64,000 nucleotides of DNA, taken from the NCBI RefSeq assembly GCF_000972845.2, contig NC_040022.1, positions 7,346,979-7,410,978 of the forward strand, in the 5' to 3' direction. This document shows positions 27,031-38,616 of this stretch, in pieces (position 1 is the stretch's first letter; each line of letters opens with the position of its first letter). This stretch comes from Larimichthys crocea. Taxonomy: Eukaryota > Chordata > Actinopteri > Sciaenidae. The notes under the pieces were generated by a model. The model searched no databases, was not told the DNA's origin, and saw only the letters and a program-made list of their open reading frames with translations. Position numbers and translations under genes: made by a program.

Positions 27031-27039
27031 ACAGGTATT

Positions 27040-27375
27040 TTTCCAGTTAATCATTTAGTAAGTAAATATATCGAATCATCTCATTCGTGTTCCTAAAACC
27101 TGAACTAATGTCTTAATTTTTGTGGGGTTTTTTTTGTTTTTTTCCAACCATCAGTCCAAAACCCAAACATATTTAATAACCAATACAATTACCCAAAAAT
27201 GAGAAAAGCAGAAAAAGCTGGAATTAATTTTTACGTAATAAAGTGTGACTACTGATTAATTAAATCAATTATTTGATCCATTAAATGTGAGAAAGCAGTG
27301 AAAAATATTAATTCTCAAACCATTAACTAATCATCAAAATAGTTGATTCTCTTGTTCAATGGATCAACTCATAGT
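27040..27375. repeat. ATCGATTA-type fish repeat, longer copy
   Basis: Contains the phrases CAGTCCAAAACCCAAACATA and AACTAATCATCAAAATAGTT, with inverted TAATTAAATCAATTATTTGA text. Together they match the body and end of the palindromic MITE family found elsewhere in the window. The ends are not precise. Confidence 0.6.
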
Positions 27376-27379
27376 TTCA

Positions 27380-29080
27380 TGTTCAAGTTATATAAATGAA
27401 CTAAGACTTGATATAACCACTACTAACAATTAACAACTGCTGTCTTGGCCAATGTGAAATGTGACATTTGAGTTCACTTGAATTCATTCAGTCAACCTTC
27501 CATCTCAACAGCAACTCAACATGGATTAATAACAGGATCAGAATGACACAAACTGCAGTCAGTGGCAGAGACAGAGGAAGGAGGACAGAAGGACACATTT
27601 ATGTCCAAACCAAACCACTACACACAGCTATAATGATTGTAGTATAATGTTTTATGGACTAAAACATAAACAGCACAGACTCGGTGAAAGAGCTGAACAA
27701 TCTGCGAGTGGGACATCAAAGATCCTGATGAAGAACTTATTGGGAGTTCATTCCTGAGTTTCTATACTTATAATCTAGCAGACACTTCTGTCAAAAGGAA
27801 AGCAGGGTAAAGGGATGAGACAGAACTGTAAGGAGCAGACAAAACCCCAGACAGCAAAAAAGGAGCGCCTCTTTTATCTGCTCAATAATAAAGCATGAAA
27901 TAGGCTGAGTAAATCTCGACTCTGGCACTGACACCACCAAGTCCACTTGAGACAACGACATCCTCAATCAAAGGAGACGTGCAACAACAAAGATACACCC
28001 TTTCTGTACTGTAATCCTTTCATGTTGCCACAAAAATGCACAACATGTTTTGAAGCGTCTGGGTGTTAAAAAGGAACATACCATTACATTAAAATGGAGA
28101 AAGGAATGTTCTATATGAAATGCTCTTAGCTTTTTGATGGTAGCCAAGACATGACTGCCCTAGCAGAGGTCAAAGAGCATTATAAGACATGACCACAACC
28201 TCAAAACATTGTTGACTTGTAGTACTGTACGTCGCAACAAGCTGAGCAGCAGCTTGAAAACCGCTTTGAACTACAAATAAGGCACGGGTGATATAACAAA
28301 ATACAATACGACAATAAAAATGTCATCACCTATCTTGTCACTGAAAGTAACTTGATCCACTGCTGTTACCATGAGAATAGAGACTTTGAAGTCCTATTGC
28401 CTTGACAAGAAGGCCAACAAGCAACACAGCAAGCTCTCAGACAACACCAGCAGCTGGCTGACAAGTAGACCAATCCCAGAGGAAATGCCCGTCCTGGTGA
28501 CCGCTTCACTGTATTGTATTGTAAGAGATATTTGTGTCTGTCATTGTCTCTGTCCTAGAGAGGGAGTATGTGCATTGAATACACAAGGAGAAAGCAACTG
28601 TGTGTGTGTTAGTCTGACACTGGCCTAGCAGGTGTGACTGCTGTCTGTAGCCATGAAACTGAGCTAGTGATGGGCTTTGTAGTCCACTACTATAAATGTT
28701 GTCTGACCACACAGGGCAGAGGAGGTTAGACATGTGTTAGGTTTTTTCTAACTCTATATGAATGAATGATTAATTTTATGTAAAAAAAAGTCCTGTCATC
28801 CCTTAAAATACATCAATATTTAGAGTACAATATTACTATAGATTATGTAATTCAGCAGTACCCAAACTGCAGATTAACAGCACAACTCACACAAGTTGAC
28901 TAAAGGGATAAGAAAGAAAACAAATATTTTCTTACAAATAATGTTATCAGTGTTCAGTCAATCCAACACAAGACTGAAATATTTATCATCATCATTCATA
29001 AGTTTTTACTTATGCTGTAAATTATTTCAAAATAAAACTAATCCCATCATCCTCAACTAAACTGTACTACTAAACTACTG
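27380..29080. other. No supportable gene
   Basis: Non-coding. The 85-codon plus-strand frame near 28371-28628 shows no domain, no splice partners and no codon bias suggesting a gene. Confidence 0.5.
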
Positions 29081-29084
29081 TGCT

Positions 29085-29645
29085 AATTAGTGTTACGCCC
29101 CAGTCTAGGGGTGCCTAGAGTGTAACTTGAAAGGGTCCCAATCTTCCCCGAGTCCCAAATAGCCATGTACAACAAGTTTGTACACAAAAGAAAATGATTT
29201 TTTTTACACAACTCAGGGATCAAATAACCACAACTAAGGTTCAACTTCAGGGTGGACCAAGGCCAAAACAACAACCAAAACAATTCTCTCTAGAAATCAA
29301 ATGACAATGGACTTACCTTCCTAACTAATGAAAACAGGAGAAAACAAGATCAGTCCACCCCTACTTTCCAAACAAAAACTGGCAATCTAGTACTAAGGAT
29401 TTCACAGAAGGACATGTGGCCGGTTGGGAGAGGAGGAGGATAGGGAAGTGTTGGTTGTCCACCTGACAGCTGCCATCTTGGCACTTTATATCTCAGGTGG
29501 TTTGCAGCTGCACCCAATCACGGCTAGGGCCTGAAATGACTCCACAAATCATGTCCTGGGGGTGGCACATCCCTATTTACATATGAAATTGGTAAACAAA
29601 ACACAGGGCACACAAACAAACAAATATGACCACAGTCATAACATT
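29085..29645. repeat. Unclassified candidate transposon copy
   Basis: The stretch starts near GTGTTACGCCCCAGTCTAGG, has several A-rich purine tracts in the middle, and ends with AGGTGGTTTGCAGCTGCACC and CATGTCCTGGGGGTGGCACA text. The style resembles dispersed fish DNA-transposon remnants. No transposase frame is present and no terminal repeats were established. Confidence 0.35.
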
Positions 29646-30595
29646 AGTGAAAGTTAGCATGCCAGCATGTTAAACTACAAAGATAATGTGGTGAACATCA
29701 TACCTGCTTAATATCAGCACCTTAGAATTATCATTGAATATAACCATGGATGCATAATGGGAACTGGATACAGCACTGGAGAAGGGGCTCTGTACATTCT
29801 CATGGAAGCTACTCAGTGGTGCATGAAGCCAAAAACGTGGGCATAAAATTACATAGGATCGCCAAGCCACAAACGTCCAATTTAACCCTCCGCTAACTTG
29901 AATGGGTATAAAGTGGTTCTTCTAGACTTTCCATATGTTACTGGACTGGACTGATCACATTCGGATAGTAAAAAACCTCACAGAGGTTGTGAGTGATACC
30001 CAAAAAAAAAAAAAAACTTTTTACAACCACTGCTTTTACAATGTAAGCTTATGGGAAAATGTACATTTTGGCCAGTGTGCATTACATGGCAGACACCATT
30101 ACTATCATTACATAGGCCACTATGTCAAATAGGCTCCAAAGCCTGGCAGCCTCTTCCTGGGGCTTGTAATAGCGTGCTGACATTAGCATTTCGCTGAAAG
30201 CACCACTGTGCCAATGTATATCCTCACAGCACCACTAGCATGGCTGTAGAGACTTATACTGTGTTTCAATTCATGTACTTCCATACTTATACATGCTTTT
30301 TTGAGTCCATAAGTACATCAACTTTGTCAATTATTGCAAAATGTAATATACCGGATGGTGCACGGTGCAACTGCTGGGCTTCACTTCTTGGCCCCAATGG
30401 TTGATATTTTGGCCATGTAGTGGAGGGGACTGACCCTGGCATTGTGAAAATGGCAGCCGAGAAAACTGCTTGAACTGACGTTGTTGCGGTGAACACAAAA
30501 AACACAAATGAAAGTTGTACATATCTTTTATAATTATATTTTGGTAGTTAATTTGGTGAAGATCTTTTTCAGGGGGTGCACAATGGCAGCGCTCG

Positions 30596-30839
30596 AATAG
30601 ACCTTTTTCACAGCAGCCATTTTGATGTGAAATAGTAGATAAACACAGGTGTTGTCAATGATACTAATTAAGGTTGTGTTCCATTCAGATCTAACAGGGT
30701 CAGGGTGCTGCTGTTGTGCACGTAGGCTCACTGGAAAGTCTCTGCAGCACGAAATGGAAGCAAACCTTAATTAGTATCACTAGAAACACCTCCTTTGACC
30801 CTAATATTGCATGTCATAATGGCTACTGTGAGGTCTATT
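30596..30839. mobile_element. MITE with long terminal inverted repeats
   Basis: The left arm begins AATAGACCTTTTTCACAGCA and runs to GATACTAATTAAGGTT. The right arm runs from AACCTTAATTAGTATCAC to TGGCTACTGTGAGGTCTATT. The arms are imperfect reverse complements over about 75-80 bp, enclosing about 85 bp of unrelated DNA. There is no coding capacity, so this is a non-autonomous DNA transposon. No clear target-site duplication is visible. Confidence 0.8.
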
Positions 30840-31221
30840 GAGAAAACATGACAAGCCAGAATTAGCGGAGTATCCAAATTGAGACAGAGCATTAGTATTG
30901 TTTCTGACTTTTCTCTGAGATCTGCTTTTTCATTGCTAAAAACTAGACATTTTTACCACTGGAGGAATCTATTTTTTTCTTCTGCTGAAGTGCTTACAAC
31001 TGTTACCTGCAATGAGGGCAAATCAGTTTGAAGTAATAATTCATCTATGAAGACTTTTATGTTTCTTACATCAGTGAAGCAGTTTACTTCAGCTTAATTT
31101 TGATTTGAGCTTGGCAGCTGCACTCACTCACACTGAATGAGTCAAAGTAAACTGTGTGTGTACTTCAAAATTGGGTCATCTGCGACCCGCCCAATAAGAA
31201 TGACAAACCCATACAGTCAAA

Positions 31222-31243
31222 TGACATTATTATTATTATTATT
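31222..31243. repeat. (ATT)n microsatellite
   Basis: Short run of ATT units in non-coding DNA downstream of the HIPK-like gene. Confidence 0.85.
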
Positions 31244-31679
31244 TGAGCACCTTTCAAATGATTTTATCCGCTTCTATTTGTATAAAAATGAACCCATTTT
31301 GAAATGTGTGCAGTCTACGTGTTTACTGTGAGTCCATTCATATCAGGTCCGATATATGATCGAGTAAATTAACACCATGCTGTCAAAAAAAGCGGTGAGT
31401 ATTGGGACTGTCTCACTCACATAATTTTGTTCTGTAATCAATTACTATCATTTACCTAAAGAATGAACATGTCAATGAGAATACTGAAGAATTAAGTAAA
31501 TAAGCTAAGATGGTGCCTGAAATGTATAAGCACTTATTATATTATTAGCAAAATATGAATTCAAAATGAATGAAGTATAATTACAGAGCAAATATTCAGA
31601 AGAGTATAAAATGATGATAAATGATTGTGTGTTATGTAATAAATGGAGACACCACTGCAAACAAAAAAACAACTACTAA

Positions 31680-31800
31680 AAAATGTCCTTCATCAGAAGA
31701 CCAGATTCTGATCCAGACCCTGATCAGATGGCTCTTTGTCATTAGTAAAATTAGATAGTCCTTCATCAGAAGACCGGTCACAGGTGTGATTAGAAATCAA
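31680..31800 (-). repeat. Repeat remnants beyond the HIPK-like stop codon
   Basis: Two further copies of the block CTTCATCAGAAGACC (plus strand) occur here, 3' of the kinase stop codon. They match the blocks that encode the Ser-Ser-Asp repeats of the last exon. On the minus strand the text between them can be read as RSSDEGLSNF...KEPSDQG before a stop, so it looks like former coding repeat now in the 3' UTR or flank. It could also be an unrecognised alternative exon, but I see no good acceptor before it. Confidence 0.7.
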
Positions 31801-31844
31801 AAAGTATATTTAAAAAAATACACACTAATAAATGTCCATGTGAA

Positions 31845-34800
31845 TCAGTCTTCCACAGTAGGGTGGCAGCAGCAACTAAAGGTTGTTGCAACTCGGCTGA
31901 AGAGGTTTAGACCAGAGGAGGCTGAGGCTGCAGCAGTGCGGTCTGGTGTTTTAGTGCCATCAGAAGACGTGGCAGCTGGATCTTCACCTTTTAACCATGG
32001 AGGCTGAACTCTCTGAAAAGACCAGTGAGCTAGATCAACATCACTGGAGAGAGAATGTCCATCAGAAGACCTGGCAGCTGGATCTTCATCTTTTAGGAAT
32101 GGAGGCCGAACTCTATGAAAGGACCAGTGTGCTAGATCGTCATTGGGGGGAGAATGTCCATCAGAAGACCGGTTAGATGGCTCTATGTCATAGGTGACAT
32201 CAGATATTCCTTCATCAGAAGAGCAGTCAGATGACTCTGTGACATAGGTGACATCAGCTATTCCTTCATCAGAAGAGCAGTCAGATGGCTCTATGTCGTA
32301 GATGGCATTAGACAGTTCTTCCTCAGACCGGGCAGCTGGATCTTCGTCTGAAGATGACCCTGTGGTGGCTGCAGTGGTGTTCATCCTGTCCTCCATTGGG
32401 CAAAAACTCATCAGAGTCTGGGAGGTGAACAGACTAGATAAGGTACAAAAGACAATTAGTGAATCAGTCAATCAATTAATAAAGCCATCTGTCCATCCAC
32501 ATACATGAGATATTTACTAGCAGACGCATGGTCACTTACTAGTCACTGCTGCAAGGGTGCTCAGTCAGGTGGGACATAGCAATGAAACTGTGCTGCAGAG
32601 CCTGATGGGGAGAGATTCTCTGATCCCCAACAAGATGCAGCAGCTGTTTCAGGAGGTCTATAAAAGCCGTCCTGTCCTCAAATTCATCAGCGTTCTCTCT
32701 TGGATAGACCTGCATGTGGAAACAGATTCAGTTTAGTTGATTCAGCCCCTTCCTCTTTGAGATTGATGAATGAATGATAAACTGATTTAGTCTTTACTCA
32801 TACAACACAGCAGAGAGTACCTACATTAACTAGGTCATCCAGAGAGCTGGGCAGGTCAGCATCACTGTTTTCTTCTTGTAGTATCAGATCATTGGCTTCT
32901 GCGAATTCATCTGGTGTCTGAAGGAAGACAATATGTATAAGAACGACTTTAAAAGAATTAAAATAAAATGTTTTAATCAACTCAAACAAAGAACATGGCT
33001 ACTCTACCATCAGCCTCCATGCTGGACCATCAGCAGCTTCCTCCTGACAGAAGAAGTACTCTGTATATTTCCCTGCACAAAGCAGGTGGTCCTCTGGTTG
33101 ACCGAGAACTTCAACAATGCGCTTCATCTGCAGACAAAACATAATCACATCAGTTAACAAACTGCATAAAGTCGTCATTTCCCTGTGGACGTTTGTCTGA
33201 GGTAGCTGACTTACCATCTGATATACACAGACGAAAGGGAAAAGGTCATCTGCGAGGTAGAGGTAGGCCAGGACACAGCCAACTCCCCACACATCAACAG
33301 CCTCAGTAAAGGGCAGGCCAAGAGCAACCTCTGGAGCCCTGAAGAGGGAAGACAAAAAGATGAGAAATCTGTTGGCAAGCTTTAAGGAGAGAGAGAACAA
33401 TGTGGATATTTAGAACAAATTACTCAAACTCTGCTAGATTAACAGATGAAGATACCTGTAACCTATTGGCTGAATCACCAACCCAGGCTGGACATCAGCA
33501 ACTGAAATTGCTTCACCGAAGTCTATGAGTTTTATCCTGAAGGGCTGGTCCTGCTTGTTGACTAACATGATGTTGTCAGGTTTAATGTCAGTATGCAGGA
33601 CACCAAGACCTTTGAGGGCATCCAAAGTGACCAACAGCTGCAAAGACAAAACAAGAAAGGACAAGTTTGGGATTTAGTGTTGTTGTGTAAGGGTTAGGTT
33701 AGGGTAGGGGTTTCTTCATTTATAGGAACAATAGATAGTTGGTTCCATTTTTTAATGATGCATACCTGCTGTGCAATTGGTCGGACTTCTTTCACGGACA
33801 GTGGATTCAAGCTTCGTTCTTGGAGCAGATCATAGAGACTCCCATCCAGCATCTCAAATGCTAGACAGGTCTGTCCCATATGATCAAACCACTCAAAGAA
33901 CTTCACAACGTTAGTGTGGTCTGGATTCAGGACACTGATGTGTTCTAACATCGACAGCTGGAAAGAAGAGAGGAGACATGAAACAGTGCATATTGTGATG
34001 GAGGTTGCAGAAAGGAAATGTATGTCATAAGAATCAAAGGGAGTTCAAAGTCATACCTCTTTCTCTGTGCCCTCAATGTCATGAATGTCTTTGAGGATCT
34101 TGACCGCTACTACCTCTTTTGTCTCCAGCTTTTGACACCTGGCCACTCTACCAAAGCAGCCTTCACCGATGAACTCCAGAACAGAGTAACTGGAAGTGCT
34201 GCTGGATAGAATGTGACCTGCCTCGACCGCAGGCGCCATCGGTGTGACTGTGAGGAAAAACAGTGAACATGGAGAGAAAATATATGAAGTTCAGGTGTTC
34301 TGTCTGTGAGGGTCATTTAGTCCACACAACTCAACTACTACCACACACACTCAAATACTGCTGATTTTTAAATAATATATATTTAAAATGGGTGAGACTG
34401 AAACTGTATTTGTACAGCAAATTTGTGTCCTCTGTGTTTTCAAAGCTGATACATTCAGCACCATGTCCAATTTAGGGTGTTAAGTCTTCTCACCTGATGG
34501 ATCAGAGGCATCTAAGGTCTGGCAGTTGGGCCACAGTTACATTTTACATTTTTTCACAGTAACAAGTCAGATCTTCACAATTTAGGATTTATGGTTGAGA
34601 AGAGCCGTCAAATGTGGAATTCAGAATGTATAAATGTCTACAAACAACTATTGTCTCAAGGGTGTCTCTCTCTCAGTGTTCAGGGTGGAATGACCACCAC
34701 AATCCAGCAAACACTTAGTGATATAGAACCTGTTGTCATAACAGATTTGAACACTGCAGAATATTACAGAATTGTTGTTGTCTTTTATCTATTTGTTTGT

Positions 34801-35750
34801 GTTCAACAAACCAAATCCAACATGTTAATAATTTAAGTGATTTCTTTAAGTTTCATCCACCAGGCCGTCAGGATGCTGAATTCCCTCCCAGCTCTCCCCT
34901 CCTTCCTTCTCTGCCCTCTGCCCACACAAACCCTGGACACTGACATCTCACTTGTATATATTTTTTATATTTTATATTTCATGTTTATTGCTGTTTGCAC
35001 CAGGGATTTGAGGGAAACGCTATTTCAGTTCTGTGTATGTCCTGTACATATAGCAGCATTGACACTTAAATTTTAGGTGTTGATATGCATAATTTTTATC
35101 TTTTGTCAGAGTTTGAGCTAACTGTTTTAACCTACTCCCAGTCTTTATGATAACCTAACCTACACTAACCATGTCCTGATTCCAGCTTTGTACTGAACAC
35201 ACAGACACAGACATCCATCTTTTTATCTTATGCCAGGAAGAAAGCAAACTGCTTATTTCCCAAAATGTTGAACACTAAAGTTACAATAATGGTTAATGGT
35301 CTGAGTGTTATGTTCCCATGAGGCTATTATTAGAAAGGTTAGTACCAGGTGACTTAGATATGGTTTGGGATGACATACAGTATGATAAATGTGCAAGGTT
35401 GGATAAAACAAACCCATGTTGCAATCCAAAAAGTTCTAATTATAATGTATTTTTCTGGTTTCCAATAGCTAACATTTGTTCCAAAAATGTTTTATGCTGT
35501 TTGGCCTTCTCTCCCACTTCCTGTACACAAACTAGCCCACTGGATCTGAAGATAAAAGTACTGTCCTAACCAACACTGGCCTTGAGTAATAATGATATAT
35601 TATAAACTGTATTTACAAAAATCCAAAACTCCTTGTACAGCATGTGAGAGCTGCTCTGTCCCATATTATATTTAAGCAGCATTCTGGGTGTTAAGCCTTC
35701 TTACCTGATGCATCAGAGGCATCTGAGGCCTGAGAACTGAGATTTGACAT
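31845..35750 (-). CDS. HIPK-like protein kinase (fish-expanded family), 9 exons
   Basis: Exons: 35750-35705, 34247-34057, 33957-33766, 33637-33456, 33338-33215, 33127-33008, 32917-32825, 32709-32540 and 32433-31845; 1707 nt, 568 aa. All junctions are GT-AG with matching phases. The kinase domain (about residues 36-365) has glycine loop IGEGCFGRV (42-50), ATP lysine in VAVK (Lys65), catalytic HTDIKPDN (158-165), DFG (182-184) and YRAPE (203-207). The text [17 protein letters not shown] and the C-lobe WRLMTPDEF point to the homeodomain-interacting protein kinase family; mammalian HIPKs act on transcription factors in the nucleus. The protein is far shorter than HIPK1-4, and no C-terminal interaction domain is recognisable. 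The tail (373-568) is acidic with tandem repeats ([23 protein letters not shown]) and ends near a CCC cluster. The start [15 protein letters not shown] is in exon 1; an internal Met19 (34239) is an alternative. The activation loop keeps only one tyrosine. Substrates are unknown. The donor of exon 7 (AAT|GTAGGT) was chosen to keep frame. Confidence 0.85.
31850..32200 (-). repeat. In-frame tandem repeats in the kinase tail
   Basis: Within the last exon a 99-102-bp unit is repeated (residues 461-493 and 494-527). Each copy runs from RSSDGHS through DLAHWSF to EDPAA, with a partial third start TSSDG. Just upstream in the protein (about 32180-32310) an 18-residue unit ending DVTY is repeated twice (419-436, 437-454). 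The repeats were read directly from the sequence. SSDE blocks fit casein-kinase-2-type acidic sites by general rule, without proof of use. Confidence 0.85.
34390..35190 (-). repeat. First-exon module, decayed proximal copy
   Basis: This stretch is homologous to 35580-36065: shared GGGTGTTAAGYCTTCT, ACCTGATGSATCAGAGGC, GTCAGATCTTCA, CTCAGGGTGGAATGA, CCTGTTGTCATAACA and TTTTAGGTGTTGATAT blocks in the same order. The distal copy holds the intact kinase exon 1. Here the equivalent exon keeps its donor (34494/34493, CAG|GTGAGA), but the start codon is followed at once by a stop (ATG TAA). The copy is also interrupted by a LINE-like fragment at about 34785-35068. Confidence 0.8.
34785..35068 (+). 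mobile_element. LINE 3'-end fragment
   Basis: Present in the proximal copy of the duplicated module and absent from the distal copy, so its limits are set by comparison. It encodes [17 protein letters not shown], which resembles the C-terminal end of fish LINE (L2/Rex1-like) reverse transcriptase frames. It then has 3' UTR-like text with TTGAGGGAAACGCTATTTCA and TATGTCCTGTACATATAGCA. It is strongly 5'-truncated and lies in intron 1 of the kinase gene in the opposite direction. The clade is not certain. Confidence 0.65.
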
Positions 35751-36065
35751 TTTTCAGTCAGATCTTCATAGTTAAGGATTTTAAGATTGAAAAGGTTCCT
35801 TCAAACTTGGACGTTTTCAAATTCTGTCCCCAAACAACTCTTGTCTCAAAGGTGTGTCTTTCTCTCACAGTGCTCAGGGTGGAATGAACAAAGTCCAGAA
35901 CAGCATTTCTAGTCATATAGAGCCTGTTGTCATAACAATGCCTAGAATTGTTGTTTTGAGGTCTTAGGTGTTGATATTCAAAATTTTGATTAGAATTTGA
36001 GCTGACTGTTTCCACCTACTCTACTCTTTATCCCAAGCTAAGCTTCGCTAACCGTGTCCTGTGTA
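35580..36065 (-). repeat. First-exon module, intact distal copy
   Basis: Partner of 34390-35190. It contains kinase exon 1 (ATG at 35750, donor 35705/35704 CAG|GTAAGA) and about 315 bp of upstream sequence shared with the proximal copy, so it probably includes proximal promoter or 5' UTR. Confidence 0.8.
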
Positions 36066-36570
36066 GTAGTAAAATGTGAAACAGGCTTTGCAGAAAGAAT
36101 CTCAGTTTCATTTCATAGTTTGAATATTGCGCTGAAAAGACAAAAAAATTAAACTGGCAATATCAGCAATAAGTCAAGTATTTAAACTTGATAGCTGCAT
36201 TAGAGAACATGGTTATGGGTGGAGAGGTGCATTGTGTTATTTATTTAGCAGGTGTCAAGTAACGTAACCCGTAACATGTTTCACAAATTGCAAATGGGGA
36301 ATATGACTTGGCTGCAGCTTGAAAAACATTTTTTTTTTTTTTTTGCTTTAATCCATGTGCTGTCAAAACATGCAGAAATCTTGACATTTCGACATCTTGT
36401 TTTCACATTCTAAATGAATGCCCATAAATTAATTATGAAATATGAATTGGACAAGTGTTGTATTTAAATAAGTTATGTCATGTATTGGAAATTTCAGACT
36501 GTAAATAATGGCAAAAAACCCCGAAAACAAACCTGATCACATGACATCAGTCAATTGTAAGATGTGCCAA

Positions 36571-36582
36571 GAAATTGAAACT
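36571..36582 (+). promoter_or_regulatory. ISRE-like site upstream of the HIPK-like gene
   Basis: GAAATTGAAACT matches the interferon-stimulated response element core GAAANNGAAACT exactly. It lies about 820 bp upstream of the kinase start codon. A one-mismatch site, GAGACTGAAACT, is at 34394-34405 in intron 1. Function is inferred from the motif only. Confidence 0.4.
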
Positions 36583-36589
36583 GACTCAT

Positions 36590-37990
36590 AGAGGTCATGT
36601 GCTGTATTTGATGGGACATATGCAGTAGACAAACAGATGTGTGTGTGTGTCCTAGATACCACTGAAAAGCCAACTATAAATGTAGCATCCCCTAAATTCA
36701 CATAACACACGTTATCCTTTGCGATAACGACTCTAAGCTGCTTTAATTTCAGAAGAGAGCTAATTGCAATTAAGATGCATGGAGTGCTGAGCTTGGAAGT
36801 AAAAGGAAGTAATCAGTGTTGATTATAGAGCCTGAGACTGATCAGAGTAAATCATACACTGCACGGCTCCTCTCTGCCTGTCTGAATCTAAGTCAGACAT
36901 GACACCAGAGCAGAGCCTGTTTTTAGTGTGATTACGTCCATGGCACTACTACTCACTCCAGCTTTCTGACAGATTTGAAAGGATTACGGCACATGTGACA
37001 CACTGAGGTTGACCTAATCATGTCTTTCCGAAAGAGACACGCAAAGATGTGTTGTGGGTCAAAAGTGAATATATAACCAATTATTAATTAATGGTTTCCT
37101 CACCAGTTGCTTTAGTTTCATAATTTTGGTTTGTTTTGGAAACTGCTCATTATAGCTGAAGCCGTGCTGCTGTATATCAAACCTGATTCATCTATGTAAA
37201 CACAGCAGCAAAATTAAACTGTAAATATTTTCAGCAAAGACTGTTTTCTGTGATTAGCTGTCTAAATCCGTCCTTTGGGGATAGCTTAAATCAAGCTGTA
37301 AGGGTTCTGAGAAGCAGTGAAGTTATTCCCTAAAATGCATCTTTGAAGCCAGTGTGTTAAATTAACATTTGCAAGTCTAATAAATCAGCGTTTCTATGTA
37401 GACTGTTTAGATGGTGTTAAATGATCCAAGCTGAAATACATAACCCTGTATTGATATACTGCAGAAGAAGTATAGTGAGCTGCGGCAGTCAAAACATTTT
37501 AAAATCTACAAGACAAGCTTTTGCAGATATTGTTGTTTGAGAGATATTTGTAGTGAAACAATACATAAAGAAACGGTCACATAAAAAGAAACCAGTTTAT
37601 ATCTGAACTAATGCATGAAAATACTTAGAACTGACTAACATGATGTCGTGCACACATCTGGAGACTGTAACCAACCATCTTGTACTAGCGACAAATGAGC
37701 TGCTCTATTGAAGCAGTTTGGGGACAGACTGCCTTGCTCAAGTTTGGTGAGTGTGAGCTCTTCCTTAACCTCATTTTTACAGCAAATCAAGCCACTGAGC
37801 ATGTGTTTGAGAAACACCAGAGAAAAAAAATTGTCTGGCTTTATTCACACCATTTGTTGGAGGTAACAGAGGTACAGAAACTGCATCTGGCTTGATTGGC
37901 TAACCAACACTGACACCTTGTGGTCAATAAAGGCACATGCTTACAAAAGATCTGTGTCATTTCAAGAAGAATGCATATTTCATTTTAGTT
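36590..37990. other. Intergenic spacer between dhx58 and the HIPK-like gene
   Basis: No gene. The text TCTATTGAAGCAGTTTGGGG...TGCCTTGCTCAAG at about 37705-37745 resembles a dispersed fish repeat. The rest is plain AT-rich DNA. Confidence 0.5.
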
Positions 37991-37999
37991 CATATTCAT

Positions 38000-38010
38000 T
38001 TTATTTTATT
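38000..38010 (-). terminator. Candidate dhx58 polyadenylation signal
   Basis: Two overlapping AATAAA hexamers on the minus strand, about 610 nt after the dhx58 stop codon. This would give a 3' UTR of about 0.6 kb. It was chosen by motif only. Confidence 0.4.
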
Positions 38011-38616
38011 TCCATAATTTGTTGTTATAAGACAGTGCCGAAGCAAATTAAAAGTAACCATTTAAATGTTTGTTAATGATAAAATATTGTCCAAATGAAC
38101 CCCCTGTAAAACATTTAAATATTAACATACATTAAGATGATGTGCAATATCTGCATACTACAGTCACTCGCATTTACTGTTAACATTGAAACAGCTAAAA
38201 GAGAATTCATGAGGAATCATCTTCGTGACGACTCGTATCGTGAGTGTTAAAGTTCCATGGTCCATGGTGCTTAGTTTCTGTGCATGACTTGAGATGAAGC
38301 AAAAGAAACCCACACAAAATCATGCAGAGGCCATTAGGACCTTGGGCATAAACAAAGCTGCCATGCTAATTTCAAGCATGATCGATGCATAATGTGTTTT
38401 TACACACTGCTGCCTCACTGACCCGGCAGCACAAATGAATGCTAGCACATGTGGAAATACATTTTTAAAAAGGATGTCTTCATATTTAAGCACCCCAAAC
38501 AGTACAATCATGATTTCTCTTAAATGAGCTCTGGAGGTAAAAACAAAACAAAACATAAAAACATCTGAAGGGAATGAGGGAGGGAAAAAAACTGCACAAA
38601 TTCTCCTGTTGGTGTC

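Noticed and set aside
32819..32917. Alternative donor GTAG|GTACTC for kinase exon 7
   Set aside because: It would shift the frame against exon 8; the donor AAT|GTAGGT five bases earlier keeps the kinase C-lobe open.
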